A stretch of DNA of 64,000 nucleotides from the NCBI RefSeq assembly GCF_900607225.1, contig NZ_LR027842.1, positions 284,812 to 348,811 of the forward strand, in the 5' to 3' direction. The translations under genes and the position numbers were made by a program. The notes beneath the pieces are model-generated. The model made no database searches, was not told the DNA's origin, and was given only the letters and a program-made list of their open reading frames with translations. Source of the stretch: [Pseudopropionibacterium] massiliense (GTDB lineage Bacteria > Actinomycetota > Actinomycetes > Propionibacteriales > Propionibacteriaceae). The stretch's first letter is position 1; every line of letters begins with the position of its first letter. Shown piece after piece: positions 44,832-54,123 of the stretch.

Positions 44832-45791
44832 ATGACATCGCACCAACTCAACCGCCGGTTGTCGGCGTTCATGCCTTTCGTCGTCCCGCTGGCGATCGTC
44901 GTCGCGGTGCTTTTTCCCGGGCAGTTCGGGATCCTGCTGCCCGCCATCGCGCCGGTTTTCTTCATCATCGTTTTCGCCGGCTCCTCGACCCTGAGGGCCA
45001 GGAGCATTGTCGAGACGTTTCGTCATCCGCTGCCGCTGCTCCTGGTTCTTGTGATCCTTCACGTCGTGATGCCCGTCGTCGCGTGGGCGGTGGCCCGGCT
45101 GGGGTTCGCGGGCAGCCCCGACATCGCCGCGGGCATGGTCCTGGAGTTCCTCGTGCCGACGGCGAGCGCGGGGTTCGCGTGGATCGCGATCTGCGGGGGT
45201 GATCTGACGCTCGGGCTCGTCGCCGTGTTCGTGGATGCGGTGCTGACCCCCGTCCTGCTGCCCTTCGGGGTGGAGTTCCTGACCGGCGCCCACGTCTCCG
45301 TGGATTCCGGTGAGCTGATGCGCAGCATGGTGGTGATGGTGCTGGCGCCGTCGGTGCTGGCCGTCGTTTTCAACGAGGCGACGGGCGGCAGGGTGAGTGG
45401 CAGGGTCATTCCGTGGCTGCAGATGGTGGTGAAGTGCGGGATCGTCGTGGTGATCCTGGCGTCCTCGACGCGCATCGCGCCGATCGTGAGGACTCTCGAT
45501 CCGATGCTCCTGGTGATCACGGGCGTCATGTTCCTGATCTCCCTGGCCGGTTACGGGTTCGGGTGGCTGGCGGCGCGCCTGACGGGGCAGGGCAGGGCGG
45601 TCACGGTGGCGATGATCTACGGGTCGGGGATGCGCAACATCAACGCCGGCGCGGTGATTGCCGCGGCCTTCTTTCCCGCGGCGACGATGTTTCCCGTCAT
45701 CATCTCCACCCTGTTCCAACAGGTCACGGCGGCGCTGATCTCCTTGGCGATCCAGCGACGCCTACCCGAGGCCACCCCCGGCGATGTGTGA
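44832..45791 (+). CDS. BASS-family (bile acid:Na+ symporter-like) transporter
   Basis: A 319-residue membrane protein with nine to ten spans in the SBF/BASS arrangement. 'VLEFLVPTASAGFAWIAICGGDLTLGLVAVFVDAVLTPVLLPF' and 'MIYGSGMRNINAGAVIAAAFFP' contain the crossover-helix residues (PTASAG, GMRNI). Substrate unknown; bacterial members move bile acids, pantoate, pyruvate or other organic anions with sodium. ATG 44832. Single-gene unit that converges on tetR. Confidence 0.88.
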   Translation: MTSHQLNRRLSAFMPFVVPLAIVVAVLFPGQFGILLPAIAPVFFIIVFAGSSTLRARSIVETFRHPLPLLLVLVILHVVMPVVAWAVARLGFAGSPDIAAGMVLEFLVPTASAGFAWIAICGGDLTLGLVAVFVDAVLTPVLLPFGVEFLTGAHVSVDSGELMRSMVVMVLAPSVLAVVFNEATGGRVSGRVIPWLQMVVKCGIVVVILASSTRIAPIVRTLDPMLLVITGVMFLISLAGYGFGWLAARLTGQGRAVTVAMIYGSGMRNINAGAVIAAAFFPAATMFPVIISTLFQQVTAALISLAIQRRLPEATPGDV

Positions 45792-45890
45792 GCGTGGTGA
45801 CGAGCAGCACCCGCCGTGGTGATCGTCGTGCCCCGTGGGGTCCGGCGCCGTGTGCGGTGGACGCGGGGCGGCCCGCCCGGCTGGTTCGGT

Positions 45891-46505
45891 TCATCCGGGA
45901 GCGCCTGGCCCCGTTCCCCGGTGGGACAGGGTTGTGTACAGAGGAACTGCCACGTTGCGCACCACGCGGTCGAGGAAATCGTCGCTGACGTCGCGTTGGA
46001 GCAGTTCGGAGCGCAGCAGGCCGACCGGGGCGAGCACCGCCTCCTCGGGGATGTGTGCCGGTCCCAGCTCGCCGCGGTCTCGGGCCGCCGCGATGGCGGT
46101 GCCGAGGGACTTCCTGACCGGGGCCGAGCCGCTAGCGGCCATGTCCTCCATGAGCTCGGGGTCGGCCTCCCCCAGGAGTGCGCGCAACGTACCCGGCGAC
46201 AGTTTCCGGGCGGGCCCGAGGAGACTCGCCAACGCGTTGCACAGGTCCTCGCGCAGTGAGCCGGAGCTTTCCAGGATAGGGATCGCTGCGAGCTCGGCCG
46301 CCATGGCGTGGGCCACCAGGCGGGCGCGGGTCGGGAACCTCCGGTAGAGCACCGGTTTGCTGGTGCGGGCGCGGCGCGCGACCCCGTCGAAGGTGACGCC
46401 CTGGTATCCGCGATCCTCCAGCTCGGCGCGGGTCGCGTGGTCGATGGCCGCGAGAAGGTCGTCGGCGCGGCGTCTGGAATGGGTGCGCGGTGTGGTCGTG
46501 GTCAT
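45891..46505 (-). CDS. TetR-family repressor
   Basis: A 204-residue regulator. HTH 'GYQGVTFDGVARRARTSKPVLYRRFPTRARLVAHAM' is typical; the C-terminal ligand domain ('GTLRALLGEADPELMEDMAAS', 'VLAPVGLLRSELLQRDV') fits the TetR_C group seen with multidrug or lipid pathways. ATG 46505 has GAGAGGAAG upstream. It is divergent from the AttH/CrtC-like operon and faces a perfect operator-like palindrome, so it most likely represses that operon and itself. Confidence 0.93.
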   Translation of the reverse strand: MTTTTPRTHSRRRADDLLAAIDHATRAELEDRGYQGVTFDGVARRARTSKPVLYRRFPTRARLVAHAMAAELAAIPILESSGSLREDLCNALASLLGPARKLSPGTLRALLGEADPELMEDMAASGSAPVRKSLGTAIAAARDRGELGPAHIPEEAVLAPVGLLRSELLQRDVSDDFLDRVVRNVAVPLYTTLSHRGTGPGAPG

Positions 46506-46564
46506 GATGCTTCCTCTCGCTGGTCCCAAGGGTAGTGGGTTGTGGAACGTGCCAACGCGAATTA

Positions 46565-46581
46565 AGATACGATACGTATCT
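46565..46581. promoter_or_regulatory. TetR operator-like palindrome
   Basis: AGATACG-ATA-CGTATCT is a perfect 7-3-7 inverted repeat; a second partial GGAT-ACG-ATCC palindrome follows at about 46588-46598. It lies in the divergent gap, about 56 bases before the AttH-like gene start, overlapping where a promoter is expected. Confidence 0.75.
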
Positions 46582-46637
46582 AGTGAGGATACGATCCGCA
46601 CTCATAAATTGGGTGCGACTGAACGGAGGAGCAAGCC

Positions 46638-47738
46638 ATGGACACAGTGCGACTCATGGACACCCCCGAGGACTACGCACGCCTCGGCGTGCAGCCCGGT
46701 GAGGTTCAGGTCTGGGAGGACCAAAGGCGCAGTGAACCCGGGCCGGGAGCGTGGGAATGGTGGTATTTCGACGCGATCCTGGACGACGGTACCCAGACGG
46801 TCATCCAGTTCTTCACCAAGAGTAAGGACACCGTCAACGACGCCGTCGACCATCCCACGGCGACGATCAAGGTGACGCTGCCCGACGGCACCCTCTACCA
46901 GCGCGCCGACGAACGCCCCCTGACGGAGACCGACTGGGGCGAGGGCCGGGCCGCCGTCCGCATCGGCCCGCACCGCTTCGAGGGGGACCTGCGCACCTAC
47001 CACATCCGGGTGGACCCGATTGATGGCGTCGGCGCTGACCTGCACGTGACCAGCCAGTCGAAGCCCTACCGCCCGGGCACCGCCTATTTCGGTTTCGGAG
47101 AGCGCGACGAGGACTACTTCACCTGGTTGTGTGCCGTGCCGAAGGCTGAGGTCAGCGGCACGTTGACGGTGGATGGACGGGTCGTGGAGGTCCACGGCCG
47201 CGGCTATCACGACCACCAATGGGGCACCACCAACTATCTTGCGCTGTGGAATCACTGGCTGTGGGCGCGGCAAGGCTTCGAGGACTATTCAATCCTGGTC
47301 TTCGACCTGGTGGCCTCCCAGCGCTACGGCTTCACCCGGTTCCCGATCTGCTTCATCCAGGACGCTGAGGGAAATCTCGTCTTCGAGAACACCGGTGAGC
47401 TGGCTGGGTGCGAGCTGCGGGAGATCCACCACGACGAGGCCTCGGGCAAGGACTACCCGCGTTCTACGCGTTACGTCTTCGACCACGACGGCACCCAGGT
47501 GGTGTACGACCTGCGCGCGGACCGCGTCATCGACCGTTTCGATGCTCGCGAGCACATGCCGCAGGAGGCCTGGGAGAAGCTCGCGAAAGCCGGTGTCTAC
47601 CCGACCTATGCCCGTTACAGCGCCGCGGGTGAGCTGCGCCTCACCCACCGGGACGTCGTCCAGGAGCGCAGCGGCCAGCTCATCTACGAGTTCATGTATC
47701 CCGGTACCGCTCCCTTCGCCGAGCACACCGGACTCTGA
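46638..47738 (+). CDS. AttH/CrtC-like lipocalin-fold protein (first paralogue)
   Basis: A 366-residue protein with the two-domain AttH/CrtC lipocalin-like fold seen in carotenoid 1,2-hydratases and related proteins. 'GAWEWWYFDAILDDGTQTVIQFF' opens domain 1, 'GYHDHQWGTTNYLALWNHWLWAR' carries the conserved His/Asp cluster, and the end is 'GQLIYEFMYPG'. No signal peptide. The reaction is unknown; a hydration or isomerase role on an isoprenoid or polyketide is possible. GGAGGAG precedes ATG 46638. First gene of a three-gene operon controlled by the divergent TetR gene. Paralogous to the gene at 48594. Confidence 0.8.
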   Translation: MDTVRLMDTPEDYARLGVQPGEVQVWEDQRRSEPGPGAWEWWYFDAILDDGTQTVIQFFTKSKDTVNDAVDHPTATIKVTLPDGTLYQRADERPLTETDWGEGRAAVRIGPHRFEGDLRTYHIRVDPIDGVGADLHVTSQSKPYRPGTAYFGFGERDEDYFTWLCAVPKAEVSGTLTVDGRVVEVHGRGYHDHQWGTTNYLALWNHWLWARQGFEDYSILVFDLVASQRYGFTRFPICFIQDAEGNLVFENTGELAGCELREIHHDEASGKDYPRSTRYVFDHDGTQVVYDLRADRVIDRFDAREHMPQEAWEKLAKAGVYPTYARYSAAGELRLTHRDVVQERSGQLIYEFMYPGTAPFAEHTGL

Positions 47739-47794
47739 TCGCGACCACCAACCGCAAGAACACACGCAGAAAGAACGACGAAAGAAGGCACATC

Positions 47795-48541
47795 ATGAAT
47801 CTCCCCGTGCACGAGATCCTGGCCACGAACCAGGACATCCAGGTCCGGGCCGCCACCGACATCGGGGACGCTGACGACGCGACCATCGACGGCTGGGAAC
47901 TCGCCGCCTCGCGGCGGGCCTTGGGCAACCTGCGCACGCTGCTCAACGGCAGGCCCATGCTCGATCTCATCGCCGATCAGGTGGACGCGTCCACCTCCCG
48001 CTACAGGCGCTATGCCTCGGAATCCGAGGGCCGTTTTCGCGGCGGGCACGTGCTGCTGACCCTGACCGGCATCACCGTCAAAGAGCTGTTCTCGATGGTC
48101 TCGCGCCTCATGAAGGACGCAGGCGGTACGGCCGAGGCGCGAGAGGCGGCGAGCCTGGAGTTCCTGTTCCCCAGCCACCCGGAGCACTACGGCCTGGCGG
48201 CGGGCAGCGTCGGTGTCGTCGAGACGATGGGAGGTTCCCCGACGCTGACCCACGTGTCCGTGATTGACCCGGAGGAGGCCCCCGAGGATGTCAGGAGCCA
48301 CATGGACCCCTCCTACGACGTCAGCACCGTTGGCCGCGGGCTGCTGGATGACGACGAGACGGTCCAGAGCTACGTGGTCCAGCAGTTCAAGGACACCGAC
48401 GACGGCATGGTCGCGGACCTGTGGATCTTCTACCCGCAGGCGGCGCCGGCCTCCGACGTCGAGGAGCACCTGCGCCACTACGCCGTCGAGTTCCGCAACG
48501 GAGCGCGCCTGGCAGCCGCCGCACGTCGCACTGGGGCCTGA
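47795..48541 (+). CDS. Hypothetical protein between two AttH-like genes
   Basis: 248 residues, no recognised family. Soluble, no signal peptide or membrane span. Visible features are 'DDATIDGWELAASRRALGNLRTLLNGRPMLDLIADQVDAS', a basic-hydrophobic 'GGHVLLTLTGITVKELFSMVSRLMKDAG' and a C-terminal acidic half ending 'EHLRHYAVEFRNGARLAAAARRTGA'. AAGAAGG precedes ATG 47795. It shares the operon and presumably the substrate of its neighbours. Confidence 0.7.
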   Translation: MNLPVHEILATNQDIQVRAATDIGDADDATIDGWELAASRRALGNLRTLLNGRPMLDLIADQVDASTSRYRRYASESEGRFRGGHVLLTLTGITVKELFSMVSRLMKDAGGTAEAREAASLEFLFPSHPEHYGLAAGSVGVVETMGGSPTLTHVSVIDPEEAPEDVRSHMDPSYDVSTVGRGLLDDDETVQSYVVQQFKDTDDGMVADLWIFYPQAAPASDVEEHLRHYAVEFRNGARLAAAARRTGA

Positions 48542-48593
48542 CCGGGCCGCGAACCCGGAGAACAAGCGGAGAACAAGCGCGAAGGAGACACCC

Positions 48594-49721
48594 ATGAGTA
48601 CCGCACGACTGATGTCCACGCCCTCCGACATGGAATCACTGGGCCTGGTTCCCGGGCTCGTCCAGCAGTGGGAGGACGGCCGGCGGGACACCGACCTGCC
48701 CATGCACAACGAGGTCTGGTACTTCGACGCGGCCATGGACGACGGCACGACCGTCGTCGTCGGGTTCCGCCCGAAGATGCCCGCCGACATGGGGCTGGAA
48801 ACCTCCAGCCCCAATCTCAACGTCAACATCACGACGCCCGATGGGCAGGAATACGTCGACATGATCCAGGTCGACCCCGCCGGCTGCGAGATGTCCACGC
48901 AACGCTGCCACGTCGTCTACGGTCCGCACTCGGTCACCGGGGATTTGACGGACTACGACGTCGTCGTGGAGCCCGTCAACGGCATCGGCGTCAGACTGCA
49001 TTATCACGCCATGGTCAAGCCCTACCGGGCGGGTGGCACCGCCCACGTGGCGCTGGGCGAGGGTGACGAGTTCTACTACACGGACATGTCGGTGCCCCGC
49101 TGCGTCGTGACGGGAACCGTGACCGCAGGAGGACGGACCTGGGACGTCGCAGGGGAGGGCTATCACGACCACCAGTGGATGAACATCCACCCCTTCGCGG
49201 CGTGGCACCACTGGCTGTGGGGGCGTTTCCACGGCCAGCGTCACACGGCGGTCATCTACGACTTCACCGCATCCGAACGCTTCGGGTTCGCCAGCGTCCC
49301 TATCTTTGGCGTCATGGACAACGCCACCGGAGAGGTGGTTTTCGACAACCGGGACCCGGCCCGGCGTGAAACAGTGACCTACCACGACGACGTCACCGGC
49401 AAGGACTATCCCCAGCGGAGCCGTTACACCTTCCGCGGTGATGACGGGACCACCGTGACCTTCGAGGTCGAGCGACGCGACGTCATCGAGTTCCGTGACG
49501 TCTACGGCGACGCCGAGGGAGGTGACCGCTACGGCGGGATGTCGGGTCGCGAACAGCGGGCGAGGTACGACGCCCTGGGCATCCGGCCCACCTACATGCG
49601 CTACACGGCCACCGCGACGCTGACCGTCACCGGTCCGGACGGGACCAGCCACCGGGAGGCCGGGGACATGATCTACGAATTCAACTACCCCGGTAAGCCG
49701 GACCCACGCGTCCGGCTGTGA
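48594..49721 (+). CDS. AttH/CrtC-like lipocalin-fold protein (second paralogue)
   Basis: A 375-residue paralogue of the gene at 46638: the same opening 'ARLMSTPSDMESLGLVPG', 'NEVWYFDAAMDDGTTVVVGF', 'KPYRAGGTAHVALGEGDEFYYTDMSVPR', 'GEGYHDHQWMNIHPFAAWHHWLWGRF' and 'IYEFNYPG' end. The HDHQW cluster is kept in both, so both are probably active on related substrates, or the pair forms a heteromer. GAAGGAG precedes ATG 48594. Last gene of the operon, followed by a terminator-like stem. Confidence 0.8.
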   Translation: MSTARLMSTPSDMESLGLVPGLVQQWEDGRRDTDLPMHNEVWYFDAAMDDGTTVVVGFRPKMPADMGLETSSPNLNVNITTPDGQEYVDMIQVDPAGCEMSTQRCHVVYGPHSVTGDLTDYDVVVEPVNGIGVRLHYHAMVKPYRAGGTAHVALGEGDEFYYTDMSVPRCVVTGTVTAGGRTWDVAGEGYHDHQWMNIHPFAAWHHWLWGRFHGQRHTAVIYDFTASERFGFASVPIFGVMDNATGEVVFDNRDPARRETVTYHDDVTGKDYPQRSRYTFRGDDGTTVTFEVERRDVIEFRDVYGDAEGGDRYGGMSGREQRARYDALGIRPTYMRYTATATLTVTGPDGTSHREAGDMIYEFNYPGKPDPRVRL

Positions 49722-49730
49722 ACCTCCAGA

Positions 49731-49761
49731 TGCGCGGCGGAACCCTTCTTTTCGCCGCGCA
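49731..49761 (+). terminator. Terminator-like hairpin after the AttH-like operon
   Basis: TGCGCGGCG (49731-49739) pairs with CGCCGCGCA (49753-49761) around a T-rich loop. No T run follows, so it may be a weak or bidirectional terminator. Confidence 0.55.
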
Positions 49762-49805
49762 GAGGGCGTTTCAGCCCTGCTGGCCGAGGTGATACCCGAC
49801 TTGGC

Positions 49806-50588
49806 TCATTTAGTGCGCTGGGTCCTGCCGTGGATCGTGTCTAGCCAGGCCTGGATCTCGGGTGGGAGAGGGTCTTCAGGCGTGATGATGTGGTCGCCGG
49901 CTTGGATTCCGATGGTGCGGTAGCGCCGTAGGCTGCGGACCAGGTGCTGCAGTGCGGTGCCGGTGACGGCTTCGAGGTAGCGGGTGAGGGCGACGAACAC
50001 GATGGCCAGGTGGGCTTCGATCGAGTCTTTGATGTGGTGGTAGACGGGTCGGGCCGCGAGGTCGGGCTTGGACATCCAGAAGCTTTTCTCGATCTGCCAG
50101 AGCTGGTGGTAGGCGCCGATCACAAAGTCCGGGGTGGGATTGTCGATGGTGGTGATGTAGCCCTTCCATCCGGCCAGAGCGCGGGCCTTGTACTCCAACT
50201 CCAAGTTCAGGGATGTGGTCGCGCCGACCAGTTTGATGAATCGGTTGCGCTTGACCGGGGTACGGCCTTTGATCGCGGCTTGGGCTTTGCGGATCTGCGT
50301 ATCGATGCCTTTCAACCTGCGGCAGGCCCGCGGGACCACGGCTGGGCCAGTACCAGCTGATCAGCGGGTTCCCGGTTCGGGTGCTTGTGCTGCCACTGCT
50401 CGACAACATGGGGGACCTCGGGGATCCGGTGTCCGATGATGTACTTCAGCCCCGCTCCGGCCAAGGCTTTCAGGTTGGCATCGGACATCATCCCGGCATC
50501 GGCAACCACAATGACTTCTGGTAGCTGGTAGGCGGCCATAAACGATTGGATCGAGGAGATCAGCGCGCGGGTTTCTGCCTTGTTCGAG
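49806..50588 (-). pseudogene. IS1634/IS4-type transposase remnant
   Basis: The C-terminal part of an IS1634-like DDE transposase, read from about 50588 leftward: 'VVADAGMMSDANLKALAGAGLKYIIGHRIPEV' (second catalytic Asp region), a frameshift near 50330, then 'YKARALAGWKGYITTI' and 'YHQLWQIEKSFWMSKPDL' with the catalytic Glu, to the stop at 49806. The N-terminal half is absent and the break coincides with the end of the adjoining IS256-like element, so that element probably truncated it. Confidence 0.75.
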
Positions 50589-51860
50589 CTTGTCAAGTTG
50601 TTTGTGTAAATGGTTGGGTTTAGTTGGTTCGGGGTAGCGGATGGCGAGTTCGTTGAGGGCTCTGGCCGCGGTTCCTGGGTGATCTTGCGCAGCTGGTAGT
50701 TCAACGACTCGATGCTGTTGGTGGTGTAGATCACCTCCCTCGTGGCGGGACCGAAGTCAAGGAACGGGATGAACCGGAACCGAGGCGTTCTCCCAGGTCG
50801 CTACCGCGGCCGGGTACTTCCTACCCCAAGGTGCGAGTTGGCGAACACCGGCCAGGGTTGCCAGCGCGGCATCAGCGTCAACAGCCGTTCCAGTTCGGTT
50901 TCAACGCCGCTGTGGCGGCTTTCCGGTCGGTGTAGGCGACGTAGCGCATGGAAGCCCGGATCAGATGCACCACGCAGGTTTGGACCAGGGATCCGGGCCA
51001 GGTCGGCCTCGATCGCTTCGGGGAAACCGGTCAACCCGTCACAGCAGACGATCAACACATCCTTGAGACCGCGGTTGGCCAGCTGAGCACATGCTGGCCC
51101 CAAACTTCGCACCCTCAGCGGCCTGGACCCGGATCCCGAGCACGTGTTTGACACCCTCGGTATCGACTTCGACCGCAGTGTGGGCGTGGCGGTTCACCGT
51201 CTCGGCTCTGGTCCCGGACCTTCACCACCAGAGCGCCCAGAAAGATCACCGGGTAGAACACCTCCACAGGCCGGTCCTGCCATTGAGTGACCTCGCCCAT
51301 CACGGCCTCGGTGATGTTGCTGATGCTCTCGTGGGACAACTCAGTGCCCAGTGTCGCGGCGAGGTGATGCTGGATCTCACGGATCGTCACACCGGCCCGC
51401 ATAAAGGCTGATGACAATGTCATCAAGACCACCCAGCCTCCGCTCACCGGTGGGCACCAACCGCGAGGTGAACGAGCCATTACGGTCCCTGGGTCGATCC
51501 AACCCGACCAGCCCCACCTCGGTATCAATCCGCTTCGGCACGGTACCGTTACGGAAGCATTCCCGAACCCCGCCCGGCCGGGTCGTGTTTCTCATAGCCC
51601 AGGTGCTCGGTCAACCCAGGCCTGCATCCCGCGTACCCTGCACCGCCTTGACCAGCTCGGGAAACAACCCACCCTCCCCGGTCAAAGCGATCCCCCGCTC
51701 ACTGGCCGAAGCCAACAACTCACCCCAGCAGCCGATCATCAATCAGCTCCCGCCCCAGCTCACCCGCCCGGCTGAACGACTCACTGCTCCCAGTAGGCTT
51801 GGCCACAGCCAATCTCCTTCAGATCAGCCCAACCCCTTTTACGCAAACCATCCGACACCC
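50589..51860 (-). pseudogene. Degenerate IS256-family insertion sequence
   Basis: Several frames on the minus strand together spell an IS256-type transposase: 'MRAGVTIREIQHHLAATLGTELSHESISNI', 'FYPVIFLGALVVKVRD', '[25 protein letters not shown]', 'VYTTNSIESLNYQLRKIT'-like and 'ALNELAIRYPEPTKPN'-like stretches, broken by several frameshifts and an internal loss. The outer ends TTTACGCAAACC..GACACCC (near 51840-51860) and TTTACACAAAC..TGACA (reverse complement near 50591-50610) look like its terminal repeats. About 1.27 kb, dead. Its right end cuts a TY-Chap gene after about twelve codons. Confidence 0.78.
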
Positions 51861-51905
51861 TCGAAAACGGTTTCTTTTCAAAATCATCCCATGTCATGTT
51901 CGTGA
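51861..51905 (-). pseudogene. TY-Chap gene fragment truncated by the IS
   Basis: 'MTWDDFEKKPFS' from ATG 51905, with its AAAGGAG ribosome-binding site and about 40 upstream bases, is nearly identical to the start of the intact TY-Chap gene at 55702. After these codons the sequence becomes the end of the IS256-like element. Confidence 0.75.
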
Positions 51906-52016
51906 AACTCCTTTACGTGTAGATCGCATCAAAACGTGAAGCAGCGATTTCGGTGGGGTCGGTTACTGATTCCGATCAAACCCCAGAGTCTCGCGCTCTT
52001 GTGAAACTCGAGTCTT

Positions 52017-52265
52017 CTAGAGGAACTGCCTCCGCCCCTCCGGTGTGAAGAACTGAGACAAGACACTCCATCTCCCGCTCGTTACTTGGGTGAACATGTC
52101 TCCGGGGAATCTCCACGTTACGCCGGGGCCATCCCCGGCCTCCAGTAGGAATGGCTCTCCCCAGGCTTTCTTCCCGGCCGTCACGCAGGACACGAGATGA
52201 TCATTCAACTCGGCAGCACCACTTGACACCAAACCTCCCCAGCTGACGGTATCACGTTCCTGCAA
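52017..52265 (-). pseudogene. Immunity-protein C-terminal fragment (fourth copy)
   Basis: About 82 residues: 'AELNDHLVSCVTAGKKAWGEPFLLEAGDGPGVTWRFPGDMFTQVT...FFTPEGRRQFL'. It is homologous to the C-terminal halves of the immunity proteins ending at 54423 and 55862. Its N-terminal half is missing; a matching head fragment lies at 54124-54214 on the far side of the GH6 gene. A TY-Chap start follows downstream as in the intact cassette. Confidence 0.7.
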
Positions 52266-52532
52266 CCGCTCACGGCCCCGTCCGTGATCTCCTTGGTGAA
52301 ATTATCAATTTCCTCCAACTTGTCCCATGCTGGAGGCCGATCGACCGCGCGGCGCCGATCGATAACAGGCAATCATGAGAACTCTCTAATCTATGCTGCC
52401 TCCGCCCCAGCAACACCAACGGTCCCGTTGCATCCGTCTGGGTGCCCAAATTTTCGGGGTGTGACCTCGCCATTCATCATCCATGGCATGTCGAGTAACT
52501 TTCATGAACCCTTCGTGAGGCATGATGGCATC

Positions 52533-53972
52533 ATGACTGTTTCACACCTCAGAAAAACCAGTCTTGCCGTTGCGGTGGTTGGCTCCTCAACGGTGTCCAT
52601 GGCGCTGCCGGTCTTCACCCCGACCGCAACTGCCGCCCCCACCCTCAGCGTGACTGCGAAAGCAACTCTCAGCGATGGTGCAGGCCCCGATTTCCAAGTG
52701 AGGGTCAACGGCGTCGACCAAGGCCGTTTCACGGTCAACTCGACCGACTACACCGTTTACGAGGTTTCACTGACGGCAGACCTGAAGAGCACCGACAGTG
52801 TTGACCTGTTCTTCGGCAATGACGCCATGAACCAGACCGGAGACCGGAACCTGTGGGTTCAGTCGGTCAGCGGCGGGAATGGTGTCGACTTGACCATCAA
52901 GAACGCCATCGTGGATGCCGGTAATACATGGGAGACCGCGACCGACGGCGCGAACACCTCAACGACGACCGGCGCAGTGTGGGGCAATGCAGCCATTCGC
53001 TGGAATGTGCCCAGCGCACCGGCTGCCCCCAGCGACGGGAAGCCCGCCGCAGCGACCGGCACCCCTTATCTGCCGACCAGTACCGCGGCCTACTGGGCGT
53101 ATGGGTCCGAGACTGACTCGGCGAAAAAACGCGCCTTCTACAACATCGGTTACACCCCCAGCGTGGTGTGGTATGACGGTGTGTCATCAGATGCAGACAC
53201 ACGACTCAAGAACACGCTGGCCAAGGCCAAGGAAGCCAACCAGGTTGCCCAGATCGCCCTGTACGGCATTCCCCAACGCGACTGCGGCTCTCTCTCGGCC
53301 GGTGGTCACAAGAACGCTGAGAGTTACAAGGCGTGGATCGACCGGGTTTCGGCCATGGTTGGCGACCAGACCGTCATGGTGATCGTGGAACCCGACGCGA
53401 TCGGCTACTGCGGCAAAGCGGAGATCCGCAAAGAGCGGGCCCCGCTGCTCACCTATGTCGGGCAGAAGTTCCAGGCCAACAACCCCAACGCCGCCCTCTA
53501 CATCCATGCCGGTTCCGGTCAGCTCGATCAGGAGGCGGCTGCAGATGCCGTGATCGATGGAGGCATCAAGTACATGCGCGGTTTCGCCATGAACGTCTCC
53601 TCGTCCGGCACGACCCCTGTCGAAGAGGCGTGGGCCGAACAGTTTGTCAAGACCCTCGAAGCGAAGGGCGTTGCCGGAAAGCACTACGTAGTCGACACCA
53701 GCCGCAATGGTGTTGCCCTTCAGGACGACTCCAACCCAGGCGGGAAGTTCCTGACCTGCAACAACCCGACCGCCGCCGTGGGAACGCGGCCGACGAGCAA
53801 TACCACCGGTGCCCATGCTGACGCATATGTGTGGGCCAAACCGGTCGGCGAATCGGATGGCGTGTGCCATCCAGGTGACCCGGATGCAGGAAAGTTCTTC
53901 CCCGAGCTCGCAGTGAAGGTCGTTCAAAATGGAGTGACGGCCGGTACCATCGAATACTGGGAAGTCCCCTGA
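52533..53972 (+). CDS. Secreted GH6 glucanase with N-terminal CBM-like domain
   Basis: A 479-residue protein. Sec signal 'MTVSHLRKTSLAVAVVGSSTVSMALPVFTPTATAAP', a beta-sandwich of about 100 residues resembling a calcium-dependent CBM60-type module ('GAGPDFQVRVNGVDQGRFTV', 'DSVDLFFGNDA'), a short linker, then a glycoside hydrolase family 6 domain. Key GH6 features: 'ALYGIPQRDCGSLSAGG' (catalytic acid Asp), 'VMVIVEPDAIGYC', 'YVVDTSRNG', and the end 'DAYVWAKPVGESDGVC'. Likely an endoglucanase or cellobiohydrolase acting on beta-1,4-glucan. ATG 52533. It is inserted between two halves of an immunity gene, and its codon use is less GC-rich than in the housekeeping genes, so recent acquisition is likely. 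Confidence 0.88.
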   Translation: MTVSHLRKTSLAVAVVGSSTVSMALPVFTPTATAAPTLSVTAKATLSDGAGPDFQVRVNGVDQGRFTVNSTDYTVYEVSLTADLKSTDSVDLFFGNDAMNQTGDRNLWVQSVSGGNGVDLTIKNAIVDAGNTWETATDGANTSTTTGAVWGNAAIRWNVPSAPAAPSDGKPAAATGTPYLPTSTAAYWAYGSETDSAKKRAFYNIGYTPSVVWYDGVSSDADTRLKNTLAKAKEANQVAQIALYGIPQRDCGSLSAGGHKNAESYKAWIDRVSAMVGDQTVMVIVEPDAIGYCGKAEIRKERAPLLTYVGQKFQANNPNAALYIHAGSGQLDQEAAADAVIDGGIKYMRGFAMNVSSSGTTPVEEAWAEQFVKTLEAKGVAGKHYVVDTSRNGVALQDDSNPGGKFLTCNNPTAAVGTRPTSNTTGAHADAYVWAKPVGESDGVCHPGDPDAGKFFPELAVKVVQNGVTAGTIEYWEVP

Positions 53973-54008
53973 TGCTGATGGATCCCCTTGACCGGGGCTG
54001 AGACATCT

Positions 54009-54052
54009 GCGCTCTGTTGGTCCGGCTTAACTGCGCCGGACCAACAGAGCGC
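54009..54052. terminator. Strong hairpin after the GH6 gene
   Basis: An 18-base perfect stem (54009-54026 with 54035-54052, starting GCGCTCTGTTGG) and an 8-base loop. No T run, but its position 36 bases after the GH6 stop fits a terminator brought in with the insert. Confidence 0.7.
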
Positions 54053-54123
54053 AACCGGTAGTTTTCCCGCATCTTCGCGCATGCATGTCGCTTCCCACAA
54101 CCGTACACTGCACGACACTATCT

